From Adineta vaga (Eukaryota > Rotifera), in the NCBI GenBank assembly GCA_021613535.1, contig CP075492.1, forward strand, positions 2,356,001-2,420,000: a stretch of 64,000 nt of DNA, written 5' to 3'. Shown here in pieces: positions 56,101-64,000 of this stretch. The position numbers were made by a program, and so were the translations under genes. Every line of letters starts with the position of its first letter. Position 1 is the stretch's first letter. A model generated the notes under the pieces. It was not told the origin of the DNA. It saw only the letters and a program-made list of their open reading frames with translations, and did not search any database.

Positions 56101-56952
56101 TTAAAAATCATAAAAACGCATTTCAGAAGTAAAAGTAAATAAATGTAAAGCTTGAATAACAAGACATTTTTCGTTGACAATCAAGCCTACTGATTCAATT
56201 AGTCTGTCGTATCGTAATTTTTGTTTCATTTTGCCATCTGCGTTAATTAAAAACAATTCCTTGTCTAGAAATGCATGTAGTAAATATTCATTGTTTGGTA
56301 GAGAATGCAAACAGTGGATGCCTGAATCAAGATCTAGTCTATGCAATACTGTCAAGTCAGTAGGACTTCGTAATTGTAATTGATTTTGTACATTTTTTGT
56401 GCCTCCAATAGCAACTGCTAAATATGAACCATCGCTATTGAATTTAAGGTCAGCAATAATCTCATCTGCATCAAAATTACAAGTCAACGGCGGATCAAAT
56501 CTCTGAAGCAGTTTCCAATTTGTCTGTTGCATCGAGTAAACTTCGATTATTTTATGACTAAAACAAACAAACAGTGTCTGGTCGAAACATGTTGCTGCTG
56601 ACACTTTTTTATTGAACTTCATTACTTCAATAAGTTTTTCATTTTCACTTTCTGTTTTGAACAAATAGAGTTCATCAAGTGAGCAAATGAGAAACTGATT
56701 TAAGTACGACGACCAACAAACATCAATTGCCATAAAATCCCGATTAATACTCAAATGTTCTTTTCCTTGAGCATCAATCAAACTTAATTTGCCTTTAGGA
56801 AAGCATAAGAGATATTGTCCATCTGTAGCCATTACTTTTCGATCAAAATCTATTTGAACACGCTTTCGAGGTTCTTCTATTAGTTTTTTTAATGTTACTA
56901 TTACTTCTTCTCTAACATCTGGTTTACAGTTCGTTGACGATTGTTCAGCCAT
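56101..56952 (-). CDS. beta-propeller-like (WD40-like) protein
   Basis: A single exon encodes 283 residues beginning MAEQSSTNCKPDVREE. Short repeated strands fit a propeller: MATDGQYLLCFPKGKLSLID, IDVCWSSYLNQFLICSLDEL, SAATCFDQTLFVCFSHKIIE, IIADLKFNSDGSYLAVAIGG, and LHSLPNNEYLLHAFLDKELF. The classical WD and GH dipeptides are mostly absent, so the family assignment is by pattern only. No signal peptide or membrane segment is present, so it is probably cytosolic. Similar short propeller proteins are common in bdelloids. Function is unknown. Confidence 0.6.
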   Translation of the reverse strand: MAEQSSTNCKPDVREEVIVTLKKLIEEPRKRVQIDFDRKVMATDGQYLLCFPKGKLSLIDAQGKEHLSINRDFMAIDVCWSSYLNQFLICSLDELYLFKTESENEKLIEVMKFNKKVSAATCFDQTLFVCFSHKIIEVYSMQQTNWKLLQRFDPPLTCNFDADEIIADLKFNSDGSYLAVAIGGTKNVQNQLQLRSPTDLTVLHRLDLDSGIHCLHSLPNNEYLLHAFLDKELFLINADGKMKQKLRYDRLIESVGLIVNEKCLVIQALHLFTFTSEMRFYDF

Positions 56953-57309
56953 TTTTTTCGATCTTAATGGTCGATGTGATAAAAATGAAATGATGAATCT
57001 TCATGTTTCAGTGGCCTTTTATAGTTTTCCGTGAATAGCAAAATGATTGTGTTGCTCTTCGCCGAAAATTCTTTTCGGAGAATTGCATATAAATTGTTTG
57101 TTTCACTTGCTCTCTGAATGTTAAAAAAAAATACTTTATCTAAACCATGCTTCTTTTCTTCCTAACCTTATCGCTTATTCTTTGAGTTTATAAACGATAG
57201 TCTGTTCTTTTATCGTTCTAGCTTTTCATACTTCTCTTTGTTTATTGTTTACCTACTTCTATTCATTATATCAAAATATTCTAAGAAAATCTGTACACCA
57301 AGCAGATAA
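56953..57309. other. intergenic region
   Basis: No feature was recognised; probably the 5' flank of the propeller gene. Confidence 0.5.
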
Positions 57310-57384
57310 ATGTTGAAATCGTTACCAGACGAGTTACTACTGCTCATCTTCAGTTATCTACATAAATTCGAAATATTAGTATGA
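57310..57384 (+). pseudogene. F-box start fragment
   Basis: A short frame reads MLKSLPDELLLLIFSYLHKF, a textbook F-box start, and hits TGA after 24 codons. What follows is not recognisable F-box sequence, so this is a fragment. Confidence 0.5.
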
Positions 57385-57409
57385 ATAAAATATTATCGAC
57401 TTGCATGTT

Positions 57410-57769
57410 TTAGTCAAGTGGAATATAATAAATAAAAATTAAATTTTTTTGACAATATTTTTTTAATAAATAAGTTATTTGTTCATAAGAATGAATCATT
57501 CGTTGATCAGTATCATCAATTAATGAGATGATAACTATAATTGGTATTTCAATTGAATCAGATGAGACAAGAAATTGTATTGTTATACTAATTCGTTGAT
57601 GTTGATATTGACAAAGATTGCCGTAGAAACTCGGAGGACAAAAACATACTAATTTTGTAAGATTGTTTTCTTTATTTAACCAAACTATTGATTCAAGACC
57701 TTGATGACAACGTTGTTGTTGTTGTTCTTCTTCTTTAAATACATTTAAAATGATCACCACTTGATGCAA
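57410..57769 (-). pseudogene. EGF-like domain gene fragment
   Basis: A 119-codon frame includes TKLVCFCPPSFYGNLCQYQ, an EGF-type cysteine pattern, followed by a hydrophobic-rich segment (IQFLVSSDSIEIPIIVIISL) and a final CQKNLIFIYYIP. This layout matches the repeated EGF plus C-terminal unit of large bdelloid extracellular proteins, but neither an upstream signal peptide nor the remaining domains are present. It is probably a remnant, overlapping the end of the F-box fragment region. Confidence 0.5.
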
Positions 57770-58132
57770 GAAAAGGTTACAAAACGTTTTTGCAACATTA
57801 TTTTGCTTTGAAGTATAACTAACTTATATCAATCATGATAAGAAAGATGAATAAGACTGAATTAATAAAGCACTTAGAGGTACTTGCGTCCAATGTCTGA
57901 TGGAAAACAGTATAAATTAGAAAAGAGAGATTTCAATCACTGACAATCGGTGCTTGTTTTTGATGAAGAATTGTAAATAACAGAAAGAAACTTTATTCTA
58001 TTTCGATAGATTATAATAAATATGATTTTTATTTAAACGGGACATTCGGGACATTAAAATTGTATTGAGAAAATAAACCAATTTTTTTTCTATTGAACTG
58101 TTTTTTAATGAGAGAGACATAGAATGATTGGC
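57770..58132. other. intergenic region
   Basis: AT-rich, with no recognised feature before the SINE-like insertion. Confidence 0.5.
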
Positions 58133-58471
58133 TGTTATATATAATAATATATAATAATAACGTCCCATAGGCTTTTCGCCCGTTGAGGCCGGCCGCGGTT
58201 ATTATTAGTATTTTTTCCACATGCAGCCGGGTTCTATCGTCTTTTCTTTTTACGGACGGCGGTATCTGCACCCTCTTCCGTCCAACATACTCACTAAGCG
58301 TGTAGCCAGTATGAATGACTCATGTGGAATGAGTCATGTTTAGACAACTTAGCCGTTAGTGACTTGTCTAGGGTCATTCCATGGATGATGTTACTGAGGT
58401 TTGAATACAGTACCTTGAAGTTACGTGTCGAACAACGTAACCACTCAACCATGGCGGCATTGTTATATATA
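58133..58471 (-). mobile_element. tRNA-derived SINE-like insertion with target duplication
   Basis: A GC-richer block of about 317 bp sits between two copies of TGTTATATATA (58133-58143 and 58461-58471), as expected of a target-site duplication. On the minus strand it starts CCGCCATGGTTGAGTGGTTA, matching the A box of a tRNA-type RNA polymerase III promoter. It has GTATTCAAACCTC about 35 bases later as a degenerate B box. A non-tRNA body follows (with CGGCCGGCCTCAACGG), and the 3' end is a TAA/TTA-rich tail. The head could fold like a degenerate tRNA. No reverse transcriptase is nearby, as expected for a SINE. Confidence 0.65.
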
Positions 58472-59863
58472 TTCCAGCTATATATAGAAATGAAATTTTT
58501 TTTCCTTTTCGGTATATATTTATTCAATTCTACGGTCACGCAGTGACTTGAAAAGTCATCAGATTTCAAATTTGTCTTTTTTTTAAAGGAATAGACTTAC
58601 TTTTATTTTTACTCATATTCTCAAAAAATCAAGTTTTAAATAACAAATGTTCTGTTGAATATGATCAAGCCAAAAAAGAGACTACTTATATTACCATTGT
58701 CATGAAAAAATTAAATACTTGAGGCGAAATCAAAGTTAATATTAAGTTTTGATTCGCTGATTCGAATCTATGAAGATATTTTTGTCGTTAATTCAAGGTC
58801 ATTAAGATTTGAAAATATTTGACATATTAAATCTATTTCATTAGATGTATTTCTCAGTGCAAAGTGACGTACATAGAACTAATATCACGTTTTACATGCC
58901 GTTGCTTAGGAATAAATCACTTTAATTTAACAGATGTTGATTAACGGTCGTGTTAATATTGATTTTAAACAAAAGTAAATATTCCATCCCTAATTACAGG
59001 TAATAATAGACGATTTCATGTCCTAATTGAAAGTCGGTAAATTTAATTCTGAATCAGATGTTTCTTCTAAATATTCTTGTGGAATGATTATTACCGAGCT
59101 TATGGATCTAATTTTTCTTTTTAATTGTATTTCTCATAGATATATGCTCATATCTTTTGCACCACAAACATAACAAATCGAGGTACAATCAGATTTTATT
59201 TTATTTAACGATAATAAAGAGTTGTGTGTGAACAAATAAAATGATGAAAGAGATTAGATTATAGATGATTAAGGGAAAAAACTAGAGGTCTCTGAATATA
59301 TGTATCTAAGTTTGAACTTATAATCTTCAGTTTATGTTAGGAGCCAATTGCGCTTCTATTCTGCAACGGAAAATAAATATTCTACAGCTATGGGCAATTC
59401 ATTGTTCAATAAAAACTACGCATGAATGTGACTTTTCATTTTTATCGTATTTTTTGGTATAACAGGTTAAGAATAGATACAGACAGATGTAAAATGTAGG
59501 TGTTTCCTCATAATTGGTCTTACCTGACATTCTTCCGAAAATTATAAGATTTGTTAAAAACTAGTTTTTCAGTTTGAATCAGTAATAAAAAGACGAGTAT
59601 CGAATTGATCAACGACTGTGATTCCGAACAACTGAAAGATATACTTCTCTCCCATAAGTTTTAAGAGTTGTGTTTGTAATCGATCATCTTTCATTTCTTA
59701 TCAGAAGATTATTTATGTCGTGTAAATTTCCGATCTAGATGGTGTAGTTACAAAGATATAAATTTCAAAACATCGTATTCATCATTTTGGACAAACAGTT
59801 AATAGAGATATTTAAATCTTCTTAAATAAGAAATATTTTCTCATTTTATTTTTAGTAAAGAAT
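58472..59863. other. intergenic region
   Basis: About 1.4 kb of AT-rich sequence with no recognised gene or repeat. Confidence 0.5.
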
Positions 59864-61092
59864 TTAATCAAAAACGATTTCATATTTTTCTATACGATAA
59901 TTATCACAATCAGCAACATAAAGATTTCCTTCGAAATCAAGTGATAAACCATTTGGAAATTTTAATTGATCTGTTTCATTTCTTTCACTATTTCCACCAA
60001 CAACTATTTCACCTTGTGTACTTCCTTCATACCAACGCATTATTCGATCATTATTTGAATCAGACACATAAATTTGAGCAAAATCATCGACAACTACAAC
60101 AAAAGGATAAGATAATTGATTAAGATTATTACCTTCACCATTACCACCTGCTACAATAACACCTTGTTTCCATTTCATGATACGATTATTTCTGCTATCA
60201 GATATATAAACAGATTGTTCGTCATCAACAAAGATAAATGTAGGTCCATTGAGTTGATTAACTTGATTTCCACCAGCAACTAATAATTGCTGTTTTCTTC
60301 CAAAATTCCATCTTCTTAGTTCGTTCTTCTCATGATCACAAACATAAATAAATCCATATTTATCCCTTGCTAAACCATAACAATCAATATTATCAATAAG
60401 AATTTGTGGTTCTGAATATTTTGAATAAAACCATCGAATGACTCATGAATTTCCCAGATCAGCAATAATATATGAATCGTTTCTTTTATTAACGATTAAA
60501 TCTGTTGGATATTTTAATTGATAAATTTGATTTTCATCAACAAAAATTGCACTAGGATTATTAATATGATATAATTCATTATTACCAACTAAAGTAATTC
60601 CATTTTTATATTTTAATTCTAAAATTAAACATATAAAGTTCGTTGTTTTTCTTTTCATGAACAACGGTAAACAAAACATACTTAATGATGATGATCAAAT
60701 AGAAATTCGATCTATACATGATTAAATTCATTTTCTTCACGAATTATTTTAATTTGTTGATTTAATTCAGTAAATTTTTCTTTTGTTTCATCAATTAATA
60801 TATTCGTATATTGATTCACTTTTTTCCGACAATATTCAGCTGTTTATTGGATTTTTTCAATTGATTCTTGTTCCCATTCATTAATTTGTTTAATTAAAAT
60901 TGAATTTTGTTTTCCATCATGAATTTCTTGTTGAAATTGATTAAAATCATTGACTATTTCATCTAAATCACCATTTATCGCTTGTCGATGTTCTTCCAAA
61001 TGTAAAAAACAATATTCTTTTAAACATCCTCGACAAAAATAAGTAATTTTGTCTTTTTTACATGTTGAACATTGCATTTTATTATTTTCCAT
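59864..61092 (-). pseudogene. B-box/coiled-coil/NHL-repeat (TRIM-like) pseudogene
   Basis: The N-terminal frame (61092-60844) has a B-box zinc finger: MQCSTCKKDKITYFCRGCLK, then EYCFLHLEEHRQ. A coiled-coil segment continues in frame past a TAA (60844-60846) to a TAG near 60712. NHL repeats follow in another frame: PSAIFVDENQIYQLKYPTDL, where part of a blade is missing. A TGA at 60443-60445 interrupts ADLGNS/VIRWFY, then at least three good NHL blades continue (VVVVDDFAQIYVSDSNNDRI; LSLDFEGNLYVADCDNYRIE). Three stops plus an internal deletion indicate a pseudogene of an NHL-type ubiquitin-ligase-like family member. Confidence 0.75.
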
Positions 61093-61489
61093 TACTGTTA
61101 TCTTTATAAAAAGAAAGAAAGAAAGAGAATGATTTTGTAAAAAATTTTTGAAGTATAATTGTCTATTGGTAACTAAAATCAGTTATAGAACGAATAGATG
61201 TCGTCCTTTATCGAATGTACAAAATATATACACATTTGCTGATTGTCTATGACTATGATTCATCGTTATAAATAATTACTTATTTCCTCTTCCTTTGCTC
61301 ACACATGATTATTATTGATAATACTTTTTAAGAATAAAATCAGAATTTTGTCGCCATCTGTTGATTTTACTTTTGAAGTCAACAGTATAACCGATTATTT
61401 AACAGAGAAAAGAATAAAACAGTATGTTATCACAAACATGATAACATCATGAGTCAATAATAGAGATTCTTTTGTGGAGTTATATAAAA
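61093..61489. other. intergenic region
   Basis: Short AT-rich divergent gap; no recognised feature. Confidence 0.5.
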
Positions 61490-62173
61490 ATGACTGCGAG
61501 TTTTTATTGTCATAAAATGCTTCTTATTTTTAGTTTTGTTTTATTTTATTCTATACAAGTTCGTAGTACTTCAGTGTTGTCTTGTAATTTTGAAGATGGA
61601 ACGATGTGTGAAATGCAGAATAGTCTGTGGTTTGATCCTGAACGTCCTGTTCATAATTTTACTTTAACTACTGGAGAAAACGTACCTGATAAATCATTAG
61701 CACCGATGACAGATCATACTTACAATACTAGTTCAGGTCATTTTGCTTATTGGCATCAACCATTGGGTTCTCCACATACAGATAGGGACGGTTGTTTAAG
61801 TATACCGATATTCGAACTGCATGAGCATTTGTGTTTTAATTTTGCTTATTATATCAAATCGATGAATAGCATTCGTAATGGAACAGTATTAACTGTTTCT
61901 ATCAAAGGATGTTACAGCAGCACATTATGGGTGATCCGTACGGATGATACTCTTGGTTGGAAAACTGATCGAATCCAACTTCTTGATCTTACATGTAATG
62001 TAACGATTTGGTTCAATATCATGGCAGATATTAAAAATAGTGTTTCTGTTGCACTTGATGATATTACCATTGATACTTGTCCAAGATATACAACAACAAC
62101 AATTTCTGGTTATTCACCATCACTCGCTATAAATATTTATCTATTAATGATTATTTTGATTATTATTCTGTAA
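61490..62173 (+). CDS. MAM-domain surface protein, probably GPI-anchored
   Basis: A single exon encodes 227 residues. The ATG at 61490 starts a signal peptide (MLLIFSFVLFYSIQVRS within it). The mature protein is one MAM domain: LSCNFEDGTMCEMQN at its start, HFAYWHQPLG in the middle, CLSIPIFELHEHLCFNFAYY and GWKTDRIQL, ending VALDDITIDTCP. The C-terminus is a short Thr-rich linker and a hydrophobic end (LAINIYLLMIILIIIL) with no basic tail, fitting a GPI signal or a terminal membrane anchor. MAM domains mediate adhesion between cell-surface proteins. The partner is unknown. Confidence 0.8.
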   Translation: MTASFYCHKMLLIFSFVLFYSIQVRSTSVLSCNFEDGTMCEMQNSLWFDPERPVHNFTLTTGENVPDKSLAPMTDHTYNTSSGHFAYWHQPLGSPHTDRDGCLSIPIFELHEHLCFNFAYYIKSMNSIRNGTVLTVSIKGCYSSTLWVIRTDDTLGWKTDRIQLLDLTCNVTIWFNIMADIKNSVSVALDDITIDTCPRYTTTTISGYSPSLAINIYLLMIILIIIL

Positions 62174-62735
62174 TTGTATCATTTTTTCTAATAAAAAAAA
62201 TTGATAAATATAATACTGGATGATTTCTGATCACACGGTTATACCATAACATTTTAGATTATGAATTCATTAAGTATATCTCCACGTATACGTATTGATT
62301 TAAATTTATTTACGTTATGAAGAAAAATTTAATTAATTAAATTGAAATCTAAATATTTTTTTTAAAATTTTCATCAACACGCATATCTGATAAGTCACAA
62401 ATCTTACATCCTCAATATTATCTCGATAATTTGTATGACTAAATATATGAAACAAGAAATTTGAAACTATTCTCTATATTTTCATAGCGTATTTTAATAT
62501 TCGGTTCAGATTCAAGGTGCATATGTCTGAGACAAATTTAATTGTTTTACTTTTTCTCTGTTTTTACACATATCTTTTTGGAATATTTGTACTTTTTGTG
62601 ATAGATTTCAATCACTAGAACAAAACAGAAAGGAGTATTTCTTTCTTTTACGTTCTTCATTAAAACACAACTGATTTTCTTTATATTCCAATACACTTAC
62701 ATAGAAAAACGTCATGGCAATGTAATGGTACCTTA
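62174..62735. other. intergenic region
   Basis: AT-rich; no feature was recognised. Confidence 0.5.
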
Positions 62736-63031
62736 ATGAATAATGTTTCCGATTACTCCCAATTTTTGACTGTGGATGAAATTATTCAATTATCACGTGA
62801 TTTTGCTCATAAACATCCAAATCAACGTTGGTTTTCGAGTTCATTTTCAATTTGCAATTGTATACAATTCAATTCGTACCATCTGATTTTCTTTATGCTC
62901 TACATAATATTAGTTTTGGTAGATTGTTTTATTATATAAAACAATTGTTAATGGATATATTTTCTCCATTAAAATATCTTTCATTAATATTAGATTCATT
63001 TACTTCCAAAGAAGAAAGTGAAGGTCCTTAG
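62736..63031 (+). pseudogene. short coding relic, family unknown
   Basis: A frame reading SQFLTVDEIIQLSRDFAHKH looks like real protein. A shift of frame after PNQRW would continue into SDFLYALHNISFGRLFYYIK and on to a stop at 63031. It lies immediately beside the inverted-duplication breakpoint, so it may be a truncated gene. No family is assigned. Confidence 0.35.
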
Positions 63032-63062
63032 ATGAAGAAATATTTTATTAGTGACGATGCAA

Positions 63063-63281
63063 TTACTTAAAATGATAGTCATCCATGTTTTGCCGTTCTG
63101 TGACAAAATCTACACATTCGTCAACATCAGTAAATGTGTGGATTTTATTAATAACTTTTTGTAGAGTAGGGAATAAATAAAGATGATCATTCGTAGAATT
63201 GTCAATATTTGGATCTAACCATAACAAAATGTAATCATGATTAATATAAGAATGTGCATGGAAATTTTCAAAACACGTCAT
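63063..63281 (-). pseudogene. truncated second copy of the ART-TPR gene start
   Basis: The first 65 codons match the start of the ART-TPR gene at 13125 with four amino-acid changes (T9A, V20L, T38P, D48H). Similarity ends after VTERQN, and six unrelated codons lead to a stop. The copy therefore lacks the catalytic domain and the TPRs. It is the coding part of the inverted duplication. Confidence 0.9.
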
Positions 63282-64000
63282 TGTATTGGAACTACAGATA
63301 GTAAAATTAGAATTAAAATTTGTTTTTCTACAATTAACTAACAGAATTGAAGACTATCAAATATTATTGCTTTTTCTCTGTAACTGATGATCTTTTTACT
63401 CTACAGATGAGTTTTTAATGAATTGTTTTCGAACTGATATTTTGAGGACATCTCTCTGTAAATTTTAAGTAATGAAATAGTTACCATTAAATGTAGAAAA
63501 TTATCTTATTTCGATGGTAAATTCATATTAAGCTAATATAAAATGAAATAAGAAGAGTTTTTAGTATTTGTACTATTTTTGATCTAATGATTCGTTTAGA
63601 ATACATTGAGACACTTACTATGCACCTGTGTATATTGCCATTGCTGACTTTCTTATCATAAAGGCTTACGAAAAGTATATTTATTCTGTTGAAAAAGAAA
63701 GAATACAGCCATATAATATATATTTTACTTTTAATAGCAGCGATGGATTTATTATTGCATTGTTGATCTTTTTTTATTCTTTATCTTTTGAATAAATTCA
63801 GATATTTCTATATGCATATTCTTTCCAAGATGAAACTATATATATATAAGAAAAGAAAGACATTCATACCATCAGGATTTTGTTATTGAAACGTTCAACT
63901 ACATGAGCAAATAGATGTATTTGATAATTAATAATTATAATTAATAGTAAATGATGATAGAAACCAATAAATATTAACCTTCATTTTATTTCTGTTTTAA
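63085..64000 (-). repeat. right copy of the inverted duplication
   Basis: The reverse complement matches 12408-13321 nearly continuously, with scattered single-base changes and small indels (for example two extra TA bases in a TATATATA run). The match still holds at the last base of the window, so the repeat continues beyond it. Confidence 0.9.

Noticed and set aside
35660-61092. TGA read as tryptophan (stops at Trp-like positions in pseudogenes)
   Set aside because: Intact genes in the window end at TGA (for example at 2551 and 9986), and the pseudogenes also have frameshifts and TAA/TAG stops.
1-64000. CRISPR array made of the repeated TGTGGG arms
   Set aside because: Spacing is irregular (hundreds to thousands of bases), the arms are inverted rather than direct repeats, and the genome is clearly eukaryotic with introns.

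Overview
The window looks like a piece of a bdelloid rotifer nuclear genome (Adineta/Rotaria type). It is AT-rich and gene-dense. Genes carry very short GT-AG introns (about 50-65 bp), which I joined by reading frame. The gene families are ones strongly expanded in bdelloids: ADP-ribosyltransferase-TPR proteins, divergent F-box/LRR proteins, kelch and NHL proteins, many 7TM receptors and Cys-loop channels. TGTGGG, the telomere repeat reported for Adineta vaga, is scattered through the sequence as short inverted pairs. The species assignment is inference; no marker gene was available to settle it.

Layout. 0.5-8.1 kb: F-box/LRR gene; DUF3431-type membrane protein (-); a UAS (thioredoxin-like) plus F-box gene; a four-TM protein with a PARP-like domain (-). 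9.4-16 kb: small four-TM protein, intronless zinc-independent MDR oxidoreductase (-), ART-TPR gene with a one-base frameshift in an A9 run. 16.5-25.3 kb: secreted protein of unknown function, Cys-loop channel (-), intronless metallo-beta-lactamase-fold hydrolase, 7TM receptor with an unusually long intron. 25.4-34.4 kb: decayed ART-TPR pseudogene, F-box plus GRDP-like fusion (-), kelch fragment, phytanoyl-CoA dioxygenase-like enzyme (-), kelch protein (-). 34.4-39.8 kb is gene-poor with a receptor relic. 39.8-50.5 kb: second ART-TPR gene (-), F-box fragment, 7TM receptor, glycosidase-like secreted protein (-), membrane-anchored multicopper oxidase (-). 52.2-62.2 kb: multi-TM protein (-), F-box gene with one stop (-), beta-propeller protein (-), EGF-like and F-box relics, a tRNA-derived SINE (-), B-box/NHL pseudogene (-), MAM-domain protein.

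Two structural features stand out. (1) About 20 short hairpins, roughly one per 3 kb, have arms resembling CTTGAGGGTGTGGGTGTGGG and its complement. They lie mainly between genes, including all three clear convergent gene pairs, and have become coding sequence at the ends of at least three reading frames. (2) Positions 12408-13321 recur inverted at 63085-64000 with a few percent divergence, including the promoter and first 65 codons of the ART-TPR gene. The window therefore starts to close a large inverted duplication about 50 kb apart.

The genes do not form one pathway. They look like a mixture of sensory receptors, signalling and ubiquitin adaptors, ADP-ribosylation proteins and oxidative enzymes, with many decaying paralogues, as expected of bdelloid accessory regions.
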